A program made the position numbers and the translations under genes. The notes below the pieces were generated by a model. The model ran no database searches. It saw nothing but the letters and a program-made list of their open reading frames with translations, and was not told where the DNA came from. 46,222 nucleotides of DNA from Treponema sp. C6A8. Lineage in GTDB: Bacteria; Spirochaetota; Spirochaetia; Treponematales; Treponemataceae. Position 1 is the first letter of the stretch; each line of letters opens with the position of its first letter. The stretch is from NCBI RefSeq assembly GCF_000619925.1, contig NZ_JHVB01000016.1, positions 1-46,222 of the forward strand, read 5' to 3'. Positions 24,406 to 34,369 of this stretch are shown here, in pieces.

Positions 24406-24416
24406 AATCCTGCAAC

Positions 24417-25163
24417 TTAGGCTTGAGAAGCGTTGAAACAGATTTCTGCTGTCGCTTCGTCGCCTATGCGCAGATATTCCTCCGACATTTTCTGTAAAAA
24501 GAATCTGTCGGCGGCCTTTCCAAAGCCTAAATCTAGGGCGCGTTCATAAACATCCAGAGCAAGCTCATCATTTATAACGCCGTCGATATTGTTTTTAAGA
24601 ATGCCGTAGGTAAAATCCATTACTTCAGGGAAGAAAATTTTAAAATAATTAAAGGAATATTCCATTTTGATAATCTGTTCCAGAAGTAAAAAGGCATCAT
24701 AATATTCTGCGCGGATTACAAGCTCTTCTGCAAGAATGTAACCGTAATCCATAAAATCTTCGCGGCTGAACCATTTCTTCAGTGAAAAATCCGCGTGATT
24801 CATCTGCATGCGCTTAAACTCGGCAACAGCTTCATCTTCCTTCTGGTGCATGAGGGTATAAAAAATCAGCTTGGAACGGCTTTCTTCATCTTCACGTTCG
24901 CTGAGCCAGGTATAATAGTCAAAGGTATCTCTGTGGTGATAGTTGCGGCCAAAACGCATGAAGAAGGATTCGTCAAAAATAGTGCGCTGGCGGGCATCAG
25001 AAAGGACGCGGTAAGCTGTTACAATCTGTTCGAATTTGTCACGAAGGGTAATATCGCCCGAAAGGTCAGGGTGGAGAAGTTTTGCTTTTTCACGGTAGGC
25101 GCGCTTAATTTCGCTTAAAGTCGCATTCTGGCGGACACCAAGTATCTTATAGTAGTCTGTCAT
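24417..25163 (-). CDS. J-domain protein
   Basis: A 248-aa protein whose first 70 residues are a DnaJ domain (YYKILGVRQNATLSEIKRAY) with the HPD motif at 31-33 (LLHPDLSGD). It lacks the Gly/Phe, zinc and C-terminal domains of DnaJ proper. The rest is helical with TPR-like spacing (LLLEQIIKMEYSFNYF, ALDVYERALDLGFGKAADRFF). It probably directs DnaK to a specific client. There is no Shine-Dalgarno; a perfect TATAAT ends 8 nt before the ATG. It follows usp on the same strand but has its own promoter. Confidence 0.88.
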   Translation of the reverse strand: MTDYYKILGVRQNATLSEIKRAYREKAKLLHPDLSGDITLRDKFEQIVTAYRVLSDARQRTIFDESFFMRFGRNYHHRDTFDYYTWLSEREDEESRSKLIFYTLMHQKEDEAVAEFKRMQMNHADFSLKKWFSREDFMDYGYILAEELVIRAEYYDAFLLLEQIIKMEYSFNYFKIFFPEVMDFTYGILKNNIDGVINDELALDVYERALDLGFGKAADRFFLQKMSEEYLRIGDEATAEICFNASQA

Positions 25164-25171
25164 GTTTGGGA

Positions 25172-25200
25172 ATTATAGTGCAATTTTTAACTTTTGCGAA
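25172..25200 (-). promoter_or_regulatory. Promoter of the J-domain gene
   Basis: On the minus strand TTCGCA (25195-25200) and a perfect TATAAT (25172-25177) are 17 bp apart. The -35 box lies in a 7-bp hairpin 'cttttgc gaa gcaaaag' (25191-25207). The start codon is only 8 nt beyond the -10 box. Confidence 0.6.
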
Positions 25201-25210
25201 GCAAAAGAAG

Positions 25211-25256
25211 ATGGCGATAACAAAACTGTCATTTCAGACGTTATTTTTTTCTCGCC
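25211..25256 (-). terminator. Possible terminator after usp
   Basis: 'gatggcga' and 'tcgccatc' plus 'taac'/'gtta' inside form a stem of about 50 nt between the usp stop and the J-domain promoter. No clear T-run on the expected side, so it may instead be a processed 3' end. Confidence 0.4.
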
Positions 25257-25263
25257 ATCACCG

Positions 25264-25752
25264 TCAGAAGATCTTGAACTCTGCTTCAATATTAGGTTTC
25301 TGAACAATCATTACGGGGCACTTTGCGTTGGAAAGAATTCCGTTTTCTGCGCTGGTCAAAAGGTTGTGCTTGATTCCACCCTTATCAACTTCGCGCATAT
25401 TTCCACCGATTAAAATCAAGTCAGCTCCGAATTCCTGGGCTGAGTTTACAACTTCAGAAAAAACTCCGCCTTTGCGTAAATCCTTTTCGCATTTTACTCC
25501 CTTAGAAGAAGAAAGCATTTCTACATATTCAAGATAGCGCTTGCCGTCTGCTTCAAGCCGCTCTTCCAGGTCTTCAGATATAATCAGTTTATTAATAGAA
25601 AGAAATTTAATGGTTGCAGTATCAATTACAAAAACAAAGCGCAGTTCAAGATTGTAGGTCTTTGCCATCATAATTGCATACATAGCCGTTACGATTGAAG
25701 ACTGTTTTCCGTTAATCGCTACCAGAATTTTCTCAAAAAAACTTTTCGCCAT
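25264..25752 (-). CDS. Universal stress protein family (UspA-like)
   Basis: A 162-aa single-domain protein with the Usp alpha/beta fold: ILVAINGKQSS at the N-terminus and ADLILIGGNMREVDKGG...AENGILSNAKCPVMIVQKP at the end. The ATP-binding G-2x-G-9x-S pattern is not canonical, so nucleotide binding is uncertain. It starts 18 bp after V-ATPase subunit D with AGAGG before the ATG and is probably the last gene of that operon. A role in energy or stress control of the ATPase is inference. Confidence 0.85.
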   Translation of the reverse strand: MAKSFFEKILVAINGKQSSIVTAMYAIMMAKTYNLELRFVFVIDTATIKFLSINKLIISEDLEERLEADGKRYLEYVEMLSSSKGVKCEKDLRKGGVFSEVVNSAQEFGADLILIGGNMREVDKGGIKHNLLTSAENGILSNAKCPVMIVQKPNIEAEFKIF

Positions 25753-25770
25753 CTGCTACCTCTTTCTATT

Positions 25771-26397
25771 CTATCCCTGATTTCTTTCTGCCTTCTTTTT
25801 CAGAGCTTTAAGTACAAATGTATTATCGCGTTCACGCTCTTCAAGTACGCTTTCTATATAAGCTTTAGTTTCTGTTGTCTGCGGAATAATCATTTTATCA
25901 AGTGCATTTACACGTCTCTGAGTTTTCTTTACCTCTTCTGCAAGACGCCATACAATAGTTCTGATGGAAGCCATCTGCGTCAGAAGAGAAAGCAGCTCAA
26001 AGAAACGGTTGATAACTGCGTCGGTGTTTGCATAAGTGCCGTTGAAAGAATAAAAAAGTTCCTTTTTAGGCATGTTTACGTCAATCGAAGAAAAACTCAT
26101 TCCCCCAACAGTTACTTTTTTTTCCGTCATTTCAAAATCATAATGAACCGCGTGAGAAATACGTTCAATCTGGTCAGCTCCGTCCAGCATAAGCATGCGT
26201 TTTAGCGCCGGATATGCCTTTTCGGTCACCTTTTCAATATCCTTTTCCAAAAGCTTTACCTGTTCAACAAGATGCATAAGCTCGCGTACGAGAATTTCGC
26301 GCTTTTCTTCCAGCAGTTCATAACCGTTGGTAGAAACTGCCAGCTGCTCTTTCATTGCGAGAAGGTTAGATTTTGTCGGTGCAATGTTTAGTTTCAT
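25771..26397 (-). CDS. atpD: V-type ATPase subunit D
   Basis: A 208-aa central-shaft subunit that rotates within the A3B3 head. The family start [33 protein letters not shown] is unmistakable. Two long coiled-coil helices (residues 5-75 and 130-205) flank a short beta region. Its ATG overlaps the TGA of subunit B by 4 nt, implying coupled translation. Confidence 0.95.
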   Translation of the reverse strand: MKLNIAPTKSNLLAMKEQLAVSTNGYELLEEKREILVRELMHLVEQVKLLEKDIEKVTEKAYPALKRMLMLDGADQIERISHAVHYDFEMTEKKVTVGGMSFSSIDVNMPKKELFYSFNGTYANTDAVINRFFELLSLLTQMASIRTIVWRLAEEVKKTQRRVNALDKMIIPQTTETKAYIESVLEERERDNTFVLKALKKKAERNQG

Positions 26398-27770
26398 TGA
26401 GCTCCCATGTATTTATCTATGAATTCAGGTTTAATTCGGGTGAGTTCTTCACGAGGAAGTCCTGCCAGAAGTTTCCAGCCCAAATCCAGAGTCTGTTCAA
26501 TAGTTCTGTCTTCGTATTCGTCCTGTCCAAAGAATTCTTTTTCCAGTCTTTCGCCGAATTTAAGGTACTGGCGGTCAAGAGGGCTAAGCTCTTCTTCACC
26601 GATAATTGCCGCAAGGTTTCGGATAGATTTTACCTTTGAGTAAGAGGCAAAAAGCTGACTCGAAACGTTTGCATGGTCTTCACGGGTCATATCCGGACCA
26701 ATACCGTCTTTCATCAAGCGGCTGAGTGAAGGAAGTCCGCTTACAGGCGGGTAAAGTCCCTTCTGGCTCATTTCGCGGTCTAGTACAATCTGACCTTCGG
26801 TGATGTACCCCGTAAGGTCTGGAATAGGATGCGAAATATCATCATTCGGCATTGTAAGGATTGGAATCTGAGTGATTGAACCTTCGCTGCCCTTGATTTT
26901 TCCGGCTCGTTCATAAAGCTCTGCAAGGTCTGAATAAAGGTAACCAGGGTAACCTTTACGTCCTGGAACTTCACCGCGGGTTGTAGAAATTTCCCGCAGA
27001 GCTTCGCAGTAGTTTGTCATATCTGTCATTACGACAAGAACGTGCATTCCTTTTTCAAAGGCAAGGTATTCTGCCGCAGTCAGGGCACAGCGTGGAGTGA
27101 TGATACGCTCGATAGAAGGCGCGTCTGCAAGGCTTTGGAACATAACTACATTGCTCAAAACTCCGGACTCTTCAAATGTGTCTACGAAGAATTTTGCAAC
27201 GTCGTATTTAATACCCATTCCCGCAAAAACCATTACGAATTTTTCATCACTGTTTCGCAGCTTAGCCTGACGGATAATCTGGGCCGCAAGCTTATTGTGA
27301 GGAAGACCGTTTCCGCTGAAAATTGGAAGCTTCTGTCCGCGTACAAGGCTGTTCATTCCGTCAATTGCAGAAATACCGGTCTGAATGAAGTCTCTCGGAT
27401 AGATTCGTGCATAAGGGTTAATAGGATTTCCGTTTACATTCATCTTTTTGTCAGAGATGATTGCGGGGTAGCCGTCAATCGGTTCTCCAAGTCCGTTAAA
27501 TACGCGTCCCAAAAGACCGTCACCGACGCGAAGTTCCAGCGGTTCCTGTAAAAATTCAAATGAGGTTTCATCCAGATCAAGACCTGTAGTTGAACCGAAA
27601 ATCTGAACAACGACAGCCTTATCGCTGATATCTACAATTTTTCCTGTGCGTTTTTCACCCCTTCGGTCGCGGACGCAGACAGTTTCGTTGTAAAAGACAT
27701 TTTCAGTTCTTTTTAACACTATAATCGGGCCGTCAACCGAAGTAACGCCTCTGTATTCAACACCTTTCAT
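26394..27770 (-). CDS. atpB: V-type ATPase subunit B
   Basis: A 458-aa non-catalytic (regulatory) subunit of the A3B3 head. It shows [74 protein letters not shown] and [21 protein letters not shown]. As expected for B, the P-loop is replaced (SGNGLPHN). GGGGGAG precedes the ATG. It lies 15 bp after subunit A and overlaps D. Confidence 0.97.
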   Translation of the reverse strand: MKGVEYRGVTSVDGPIIVLKRTENVFYNETVCVRDRRGEKRTGKIVDISDKAVVVQIFGSTTGLDLDETSFEFLQEPLELRVGDGLLGRVFNGLGEPIDGYPAIISDKKMNVNGNPINPYARIYPRDFIQTGISAIDGMNSLVRGQKLPIFSGNGLPHNKLAAQIIRQAKLRNSDEKFVMVFAGMGIKYDVAKFFVDTFEESGVLSNVVMFQSLADAPSIERIITPRCALTAAEYLAFEKGMHVLVVMTDMTNYCEALREISTTRGEVPGRKGYPGYLYSDLAELYERAGKIKGSEGSITQIPILTMPNDDISHPIPDLTGYITEGQIVLDREMSQKGLYPPVSGLPSLSRLMKDGIGPDMTREDHANVSSQLFASYSKVKSIRNLAAIIGEEELSPLDRQYLKFGERLEKEFFGQDEYEDRTIEQTLDLGWKLLAGLPREELTRIKPEFIDKYMGAQ

Positions 27771-27785
27771 ATGCTGGCTCCCCCT

Positions 27786-29561
27786 TTATACAGCGGCAGT
27801 TCTTGCCGAATAAGTGCGCTCAACTTCACCAATCTGGGCGTGGAGTGCATCCTGGACTTTCTGAATCTTGTCCATTTCATCATTTGCGTAAACCATTTTG
27901 ATTCGCACAATTTCATCACAAACTGGAAGCGATGCTACTTTTACAAGCGGGGCTCCCGCCTTAATGCAGGTCAGAGCAAGCTTAAAGTAGTCCATAATCA
28001 GTTCCAGAATTGCAATCTGCTTTTCTGTAGAACAGTATTTGTCTATGTCGTCGTAGGCATTCTGCTGTAAGAAGCCGTTTTTAATCATATCGGCAACCTT
28101 AAGTACAAGACGCTCGCTGTCCGGCAGGGCATCAGGTCCAATCAGGCGGACAATCTGCTGCAGGCGGTTTTCTGTCTTAAGAAGATTGATTGCTTCAAGA
28201 CGCAGTGTTCCCCAAAGCGGATTATTGATTTCCCACCAGTCCTTAACTTCATCTGCATATTCGGAATAGGAATCAATCCAGCCGATAGCAGGGTAGTGGC
28301 GGGCATTTGCAAGCTCGCGGTCAAGGGCCCAGAAACAGCGGATAAAGCGTTTTGTATGCTGGGTAACCGGCTCAGAAAAGTCACCGCCCGGTGGTGAAAC
28401 GGCACCGATAATAGAAACACTTCCTTCCTGCCCTTCAAGGCTGGTTACACGGCCAGCGCGTTCATAGAATGAAGCAAGGCGGGTAGGTAAGTATGCCGGG
28501 AAACCTTCCTCTGCCGGCATCTCTTCCATTCGGCCCGAAAGTTCACGTAAGGCTTCTGCCCAGCGCGAAGTAGAGTCAGCCATAATTGCAACGTGCATTC
28601 CCATATCGCGGAAATACTCTGCAAGGGTAATTCCTGAATAAAGTGAAACTTCACGCGCCGCAACAGGCATGTTGGAAGTATTTGCAATCAGAATTGTACG
28701 CTCCATGATCGAGCGTCCGGTTCTTGGGTCAATAAGCTCCGGGAATTCAGAAAGAACTTCCGTCATTTCGTTACCGCGTTCTCCGCAGCCGATGTAAACA
28801 ATAAGGTCTGCATCGCACCATTTTGCAATGGCATGCTGGGTCATGGTTTTTCCGGTTCCGAATCCTCCTGGAATTGCCGCTGTTCCTCCCTTACTGAGCG
28901 GGAAGAAGACATCAATTACACGCTGGCCTGTAATAAGCGGCTCGCTTACGCTGAGTTTCTGGCTGTAAGGACGAGGTTTTCTTACTGCCCAGTAGTGGGC
29001 AAGACGGATTTCTTCATCAAGTTCTGTAACGCCGATTATATCATCAACGGTGTAGTCGCCGCTTCCTGCAAAAATTCTAAGGCTGCGTCCGCGGATGTCG
29101 CTTGGCACCATAATCTTTTGGGTAATTGATTCTGTTTCCTTTACTGTACCAAGTACAAAGCCTGGTTTTATGGCAGTGCCTTTTTCAACGCCTTCTGCCG
29201 CATCAAAATGCCAGACTTTTTTTACGTCCAGAGGTTCTGTTCGCTCACCGGGAAGCAGAAATGCGCCTGAAGCATCATACATATCCTTAAGAGGACGCTG
29301 AATACCGTCGTAGATGTTTCCTACAAGGCCTGGCCCCAGTCGCAGGGAAAGAGGACGCTGGGTACAGACAACCTTTTCTCCCATACAAAGACCAGTATCT
29401 TCCTCATAAACCTGAATTGTTGCGTTTCCCTTGTTCTGGCGGATAATTTCACCGATTAAGCGTTTTTCGCCAACGTCTACTACGTCGTAAAGACCGCAGC
29501 CGTCAAGACCTTCTGCATATACAATCGGGCCGGAAATTCGAGTTATTTTACCTTCTATCAT
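27786..29561 (-). CDS. atpA: V-type ATPase catalytic subunit A
   Basis: A 591-aa catalytic subunit that binds and hydrolyses or makes ATP. The Walker A motif GGFGTGKT lies near residues 231-238. The A-type non-homologous insert (residues 120-190) and the [18 protein letters not shown]-like [12 protein letters not shown] and [23 protein letters not shown] stretches are present. A GGAGG Shine-Dalgarno lies in the upstream gene, whose stop overlaps this ATG by 4 nt. Confidence 0.98.
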   Translation of the reverse strand: MIEGKITRISGPIVYAEGLDGCGLYDVVDVGEKRLIGEIIRQNKGNATIQVYEEDTGLCMGEKVVCTQRPLSLRLGPGLVGNIYDGIQRPLKDMYDASGAFLLPGERTEPLDVKKVWHFDAAEGVEKGTAIKPGFVLGTVKETESITQKIMVPSDIRGRSLRIFAGSGDYTVDDIIGVTELDEEIRLAHYWAVRKPRPYSQKLSVSEPLITGQRVIDVFFPLSKGGTAAIPGGFGTGKTMTQHAIAKWCDADLIVYIGCGERGNEMTEVLSEFPELIDPRTGRSIMERTILIANTSNMPVAAREVSLYSGITLAEYFRDMGMHVAIMADSTSRWAEALRELSGRMEEMPAEEGFPAYLPTRLASFYERAGRVTSLEGQEGSVSIIGAVSPPGGDFSEPVTQHTKRFIRCFWALDRELANARHYPAIGWIDSYSEYADEVKDWWEINNPLWGTLRLEAINLLKTENRLQQIVRLIGPDALPDSERLVLKVADMIKNGFLQQNAYDDIDKYCSTEKQIAILELIMDYFKLALTCIKAGAPLVKVASLPVCDEIVRIKMVYANDEMDKIQKVQDALHAQIGEVERTYSARTAAV

Positions 29562-30199
29562 GCTAAACCTCCGGCTCCAAAGAGAGCATTACAAAGTTCT
29601 TCGCGATGATTTTCAAAAAGCTGATTTACAAGCTCGCTTAAAGTAAGTCTTATGCGGCAGTTTTTATCATCGCTTTCAAGAATTACACCTTCTTTCAGCG
29701 AAATCAAATCATCTTCAACTGAAACTCGTCCAAAATCTGTGCTTTCGCATTTCAAGAGATTTTTTCCGTAGAGCTTTGAAAGCTTTTTCTGCATTTTTGC
29801 TGCATCAAAACCGTAAACAAAGGCGTTGAGTTTCTTTTCAGCAAGCAGATTTGCTTCCTCAGTTTTTTCAAGCCGGGCAAGTACAAGTTCCATGCGCTTT
29901 TCCTGCCCCAAAGCTTCCAGATATTTATTTATATTTTCAATAATTGATTTCTGAACAAATGAGACTTCAAAACGCTCCTTTTCCAGCGGAATAGAAGAGT
30001 CCTGATTTTTTTTGAAGGCATCGATTTTTTTCTTGTATAAATCTTCCTTTGCCTTACGAGCTTCATTAATTGCTTTTTCAACAGAATTAAGAATATCTTC
30101 GCAGCTCTTATCTGCCTTTTTGAGTATATTCTCTGCTTTTTTTCGTGCGTCAGATTGAATTTCTCTGTCAAGAATTTCTGTAGACCTTAATTCTTCCAT
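29558..30199 (-). CDS. atpE: V-type ATPase subunit E (peripheral stalk)
   Basis: A 213-aa protein: a long charged coiled coil (residues 8-90, repeated Lys/Glu/Ala heptads) followed by a mixed domain with [27 protein letters not shown], as in vacuolar/archaeal E subunits. With the small coiled-coil protein at 34040-34360 it would form the stator stalk. Its stop overlaps the start of subunit A; the gap to subunit F is 24 bp. Confidence 0.9.
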   Translation of the reverse strand: MEELRSTEILDREIQSDARKKAENILKKADKSCEDILNSVEKAINEARKAKEDLYKKKIDAFKKNQDSSIPLEKERFEVSFVQKSIIENINKYLEALGQEKRMELVLARLEKTEEANLLAEKKLNAFVYGFDAAKMQKKLSKLYGKNLLKCESTDFGRVSVEDDLISLKEGVILESDDKNCRIRLTLSELVNQLFENHREELCNALFGAGGLA

Positions 30200-30223
30200 C
30201 TCAAAATCCTGTTTTATCTGAAG

Positions 30224-30556
30224 TTAAACTTCCACTCCAACTGCCTGCTTAATTGCATCACTAAGCATCTTCCTGCCCTTAACGTGTCCGTTAAGTCCCG
30301 GAATTTCAACAATCAGAGGAAAATTTCCTGTTTTTTGCCACGCAAGCTCTTCTTCTTCAATCTGACTGGCGGCTCCTTCCGTAAGTATAAGAACTTTTGG
30401 AACTTCGCCCGTCGGTATATTTGCCGTTCCGCCCTTTCCCGTAATGCGGTTGAAGGCATTAAGGACATCATTGCGGTTTTCGGCAATAGTTCCGTCAACG
30501 CCTGTCAGTTTGAAGGCAAGTACAAGCTCGCGCTCGCCGATTATGTAGAACTTCAT
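30224..30556 (-). CDS. atpF: V-type ATPase subunit F
   Basis: A 110-aa central-stalk subunit with the family pattern FYIIGERELVLAFKLTGVDG at the N-terminus, KVLILTEGAASQIEEE in the middle and PLIVEIPGLNG near the end. The length is normal. It is the V-type F subunit, unrelated to F-type AtpF. Confidence 0.92.
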   Translation of the reverse strand: MKFYIIGERELVLAFKLTGVDGTIAENRNDVLNAFNRITGKGGTANIPTGEVPKVLILTEGAASQIEEEELAWQKTGNFPLIVEIPGLNGHVKGRKMLSDAIKQAVGVEV

Positions 30557-30568
30557 TTTGCTGAAAAT

Positions 30569-30883
30569 CTACAGAATCAAAATCAATACTGCAACGAGCA
30601 TTCCCCAAAGACAGATACCTTCTGCAAGACCTACAAAAGGAAGTGCCTTTCCTGAAAGTTCAGGATTTTCGCTCATTGCGCCCATTGCTGCCGAACCGAT
30701 TTTTCCTACTGCCATACCACCGGCAATGCAGGCAAGTCCTACTGCAACAGCTGCTGCAATATACTTAATTCCTCCTGCAAGGAATCCGGCTGCTTCAGCT
30801 GCAGGTTCTCCTGCTTCTTCTGCAAAAATTGCTGCGCTTACACAGGCAAGAACTGCCATAAATGCAAAAATCTTTTTTTTCAT
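30569..30883 (-). CDS. atpK: V-type ATPase subunit K (proteolipid ring)
   Basis: A 104-aa membrane subunit. An N-terminal signal-like segment (MKKKIFAFMAVLACVSAAIFA) and a short acidic linker precede one helical hairpin: KYIAAAVAVGLACIAGGMAVG and LPFVGLAEGICLWGMLVAVLI. The Glu in GLAEG is the ion-carrying carboxylate. No Gln is seen near it in helix one, which would favour protons over sodium, but this is a weak inference. AGGAG precedes the ATG. Confidence 0.92.
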   Translation of the reverse strand: MKKKIFAFMAVLACVSAAIFAEEAGEPAAEAAGFLAGGIKYIAAAVAVGLACIAGGMAVGKIGSAAMGAMSENPELSGKALPFVGLAEGICLWGMLVAVLILIL

Positions 30884-30902
30884 ACAACGCTCCTATATTT
30901 TT

Positions 30903-30996
30903 GATTATCGGGTCAAGCCCGATAATGACAGATTATTCTCCTGTCATCGAATGACAGTTTATTTTTTCTGTCATCGTCGGGCTTGACCCGACGATC
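30903..30996. repeat. Paired inverted hairpin repeats between subunits K and I
   Basis: A 28-nt hairpin repeat built on 'cgggtcaagcccg' (30903-30930) and an inverted relative (30969-30996) flank a third hairpin 'ctgtcat cga atgacag'. The first copy is identical to a copy at 45725-45752. The two copies here differ at paired stem positions (TAT/ATA against CGT/ACG), keeping the stem. The second copy touches the stop codon of subunit I. Confidence 0.85.
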
Positions 30997-32985
30997 TTAT
31001 TCACACTTGAATACAAATGGCTGGAATTCCCGGCCAGTTTCATGGAAGAACTTTGAAAAGAACTCATAGTACTGCAATCGGATAACCTGAATTGCTACAA
31101 TCATTCCTTCCAAAACTATGATGATGGCGTTTCCTACAATTAAAATTGCAAGTCCGCCAGCCCCGCCGCAAAGCTCTGTCAAAGTTAAAATCAAAAAGTC
31201 CAAAACAGCGTGAGAAAGTGCAAAGGCACCAACACGCACAAAGCTTACGGTATTAGAAAGATATCCCGAAATTACTTCAATTAATTCTACAACGCCGCTG
31301 ATAAGGTAAGTGCCGAATCCGTTTTCCAGAAGAGGACTTTCGTGGCGCATTGCCCTTTCAAAAGGTGAAGCAAAGGCTGCAAAGAAAAGCGTAATTCCTA
31401 TTATAATCCAGTCGTAAGCCGCAATTGCGTGATGGAAGGCTGCAATTCTTACAACCATAATTACCACATACCAGAAGAAAAGGGCGCCCGCAAGTCCGTT
31501 TTTGCCGAAAAGGGCTTCATCGTAGCGTTTTAAGAGTATGTTGTTGATGATGTTCAAAAGCAAACCGATTGTATTGATTACAAAACCGATTGCAACCGCA
31601 ACTCCAAAGACGCTGAACATGGCAATAATTGATGACGGGTCGCTTGAAGGCATCATTTTTATGATAGGCGCATGAGGCGTTCCGAAAAGGCCAGTTACCC
31701 ACATGGCAAAAGGTTCCAGAAGTTTTTCATCAGAGAAGAACTCGCCGGTAAGGAGACCCATAATTGTACTTGTAATACCGATTGCCATAAAAATCGGGGC
31801 AAACTTATTCCAGCCGCCGACTTTTATTATCTTAAGCGCCATTAAAATACCGGCAATCAGGAAAACAAGCCCCTGTCCGCAGTCGCCGAACATAATTCCA
31901 AAGAGAATTGTAAAGAAGACTGCAACGAAAGGTGTCGGGTCAATTGTTCCGTAAAGAGGAGAGCCATAGCTGAAAATCATGCGCTCAAAACTCTTTACGA
32001 ATTTTCCGTGCTCAAGCTTTACAGGAACCTGTTCCTTTCCGCTGATAACAGAAGGAACTTCCATAGGACTGTATTTTCTGATAGCGATACGGCTTTCTGT
32101 GATTTCATCAAGGTCTTTCATGTAAACCGGGAAATCAGATTCCGGAACCCAGCCTGTGATTCTGTATACAAGCTCTGTGGACTGTAAGGTTGATTCCACC
32201 TGAGTAATCTGTTTTCCGATTGCAAAATTGCCTAAAAGCCTTTTGATTATGATTTTATGAGTTTCGGCAAAATTGTTCTTTTCTTTTTCCAGCAGGGCCA
32301 TCTGCTTTTCGGCTTCTTCCTTATTCTGACGGAGACCTGCAAGCATGTCTTCCGGAACACCCTTAAAATCTTCAGGGATAGTAAGAGGGGCAAATCCGTA
32401 TTCTTTAAGAATTGTGTCAGTTGCAAATCGTCCTTTTTTAGAAGATGCAACAAGAATGCGTGATTTATCATCTCCAAGAGGAACTAAAACGGCATTGTTC
32501 AAAAGTGAGTCGCGTAAAGGCTCGTAATTTTCTGCAGGAATCTTTCCTAATTTCAAGCTGATAAAGGAAAGCTGTTCAAGTTCAGAGTAAGAAACTCGGA
32601 GATTTGAAAAGGCCATTGCTTCTTTGTAGGCTTCTGTTGCTTTTTCCAGGGTTTCTGAGCCGTCAGAAAGGCGCTTTTGCAGTTCATTAAAGGCGAGAAT
32701 GAATTTGTTTGCTTCCTCTCTGTCCTGTTCTCCCGGCGCATTGTAATCTGAAAGGTCTGTCGGGAAGTCTGTAAAATCCAGAACCGCGCAGGCTTTTTTT
32801 ATTTCGTTATAATACTGAACGTCAAAATCAAGAATTCCTTCTTCGGCAGCAGATTTTTTGTCATCAGAAAAATTTTTTCCCTGAAACTGAAACGAACCTT
32901 TTTTTCCAATATATTCGAGAACTGTATAAACATCCTGTTTTAGAACCATCAGTTCTATTAAACTCATAGCCGCTGTTTTTGCCAT
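30997..32985 (-). CDS. atpI: V-type ATPase subunit I (a subunit)
   Basis: A 662-aa stator membrane subunit forming the ion half-channels. The N-terminal 320 residues are a cytoplasmic helical domain (AEKQMALLEKEKNNFAETH). From about residue 340 there are seven or eight membrane segments, including PFVAVFFTILFGIMFGDCGQG and the Arg-bearing SNTVSFVRVGAFALSHAVL. GAGGTAGGA precedes the ATG. The start lies 7 bp after the subunit C stop. Confidence 0.95.
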   Translation of the reverse strand: MAKTAAMSLIELMVLKQDVYTVLEYIGKKGSFQFQGKNFSDDKKSAAEEGILDFDVQYYNEIKKACAVLDFTDFPTDLSDYNAPGEQDREEANKFILAFNELQKRLSDGSETLEKATEAYKEAMAFSNLRVSYSELEQLSFISLKLGKIPAENYEPLRDSLLNNAVLVPLGDDKSRILVASSKKGRFATDTILKEYGFAPLTIPEDFKGVPEDMLAGLRQNKEEAEKQMALLEKEKNNFAETHKIIIKRLLGNFAIGKQITQVESTLQSTELVYRITGWVPESDFPVYMKDLDEITESRIAIRKYSPMEVPSVISGKEQVPVKLEHGKFVKSFERMIFSYGSPLYGTIDPTPFVAVFFTILFGIMFGDCGQGLVFLIAGILMALKIIKVGGWNKFAPIFMAIGITSTIMGLLTGEFFSDEKLLEPFAMWVTGLFGTPHAPIIKMMPSSDPSSIIAMFSVFGVAVAIGFVINTIGLLLNIINNILLKRYDEALFGKNGLAGALFFWYVVIMVVRIAAFHHAIAAYDWIIIGITLFFAAFASPFERAMRHESPLLENGFGTYLISGVVELIEVISGYLSNTVSFVRVGAFALSHAVLDFLILTLTELCGGAGGLAILIVGNAIIIVLEGMIVAIQVIRLQYYEFFSKFFHETGREFQPFVFKCE

Positions 32986-32992
32986 TCCTACC

Positions 32993-34006
32993 TCACTTTT
33001 TTATACCAACGGCATTCATAGCGTCCTGACTGCTTATTCCAAGTCTCAGGCTTTCTACCGCCGTTCTTATACAACTAAGTTCAAAAGATTTTACTTTAAA
33101 CCATCCGATTAAGGATGAAACCGACATTGGCCGCTGGTGAAAAGCCTGCATTGCAAGCCTTGTAAACTTCAGGCGTCCCTGTTCTTCTACCCATGCCGGG
33201 TCTACATTCCAGATTTCACCAGGAGTATGAGGATTTAAGAGACTCGCATAGCGCCAGTCAGACCACTGTTCCCAGACGTCAAGCTCCTTGTCTAAAATTG
33301 CAAGGGCAGGGGCTGCAATCGGGTCTTCTTTTGTCGGGGCATCGGTTACATAAATCAGATTTTCAGCAATTTCTTCATTGCTCATCTGATAATTGATTTT
33401 CAGACGCAGTGCCCAGACAAGATTTTTCAGTATATATTCCGTGCTGAAAAGGTTTTTCAAAATGTCAAAGTCGTCGCCCTTCAGGGTATGAATTGCCCTC
33501 CAGAAGTCGTGCACGCACTGAATGTCGATTTTATATTCATTTTTCTGCTGGTCGTGAATATCAGGAACTGTATTATACCAGCTGAAAGCCGAGCCTTCCG
33601 TAATTTTTGCTATATCAGGCCAGGCGTCAAAATTAAATTCAGAAAAATCGCCTATATCAAAAAGTTCAGGGCAGTCTTTTTCTCCTACGCAGAGGGCGGC
33701 TCCCGCAGTTTTAAGATTGTTTGCATCAAAAACCTTGAGGGGAAGGCGGAGAATTTCTGCCGGCTTGTCAAACTGACTTAAAAAATAAACATACTGACTT
33801 ACCAGTCTTTCAAATGATTCTGTTTCAATCTGTTTTGCCAGAAGAACTTCAGGCAGCAGGGGAGGCTGACTTCTGAATACAAGAGACCATAATTCAGAAA
33901 GCGATTTAACGTTAAATAGCAAAGAAGCCCTTTCTCCCGTAAAGGATTTTCCCAAGAGACCGCTTGCTTTTGCATAAACGTAAGAATGTGCTGCCGAATT
34001 ATCCAT
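32993..34006 (-). CDS. atpC: V-type ATPase subunit C (V0 d / AC39)
   Basis: A 337-aa helical, funnel-shaped subunit that joins the membrane ring to the central shaft. It begins AHSYVYAKASGLLGKSF and ends with the family-like KVKSFELSCIRTAVESLRLGIS. The internal similarity is low, as is usual for this subunit, so position in the operon supports the call. AGGCGGA precedes the ATG. Confidence 0.85.
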   Translation of the reverse strand: MDNSAAHSYVYAKASGLLGKSFTGERASLLFNVKSLSELWSLVFRSQPPLLPEVLLAKQIETESFERLVSQYVYFLSQFDKPAEILRLPLKVFDANNLKTAGAALCVGEKDCPELFDIGDFSEFNFDAWPDIAKITEGSAFSWYNTVPDIHDQQKNEYKIDIQCVHDFWRAIHTLKGDDFDILKNLFSTEYILKNLVWALRLKINYQMSNEEIAENLIYVTDAPTKEDPIAAPALAILDKELDVWEQWSDWRYASLLNPHTPGEIWNVDPAWVEEQGRLKFTRLAMQAFHQRPMSVSSLIGWFKVKSFELSCIRTAVESLRLGISSQDAMNAVGIKK

Positions 34007-34039
34007 TAAAAGTCCGCCTGTATCTTTTACTTAATCTCT

Positions 34040-34360
34040 TTATGCTTTTTTAAAAAATTTCTTGTCCAGAAACTTTACAAAATCTTCATAGTTCTGAGGT
34101 TTTGCTTCCAGGTAAGCCTTGAACTCATCAATGATAAGGTTGTGTTCTTCGCTTATTTTTTTTATGGAAGCTTCATAGTTGTTTTTCAGTTCTTCAATGA
34201 TTTTTTCTGTTTTCTCTTTGTATTCGGCGTTGTATTTTGCCCTTGCTTCAGAAATCTTTTTTTCGGAAGTCTCCATTGCTTCAGAAATCAGGGAGTTTGC
34301 GTCCTTTTCAACTTCCAGAAGATGGTTAATCATTTTAAGTTCATCATTTTGCTCTGCCAA
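34040..34360 (-). CDS. V-type ATPase G/H-like stalk subunit
   Basis: A 106-aa protein that is almost entirely coiled coil (residues 8-85, Glu/Lys/Ala/Ile heptads: LLEVEKDANSLISEAMETSEKKI), as in the G or H subunits that pair with subunit E in the peripheral stalk. The start codon is TTG, 6 nt after a perfect AGGAG that overlaps the stop of the preceding gene. Confidence 0.75.
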   Translation of the reverse strand: MAEQNDELKMINHLLEVEKDANSLISEAMETSEKKISEARAKYNAEYKEKTEKIIEELKNNYEASIKKISEEHNLIIDEFKAYLEAKPQNYEDFVKFLDKKFFKKA

Positions 34361-34369
34361 TTTAGACTC

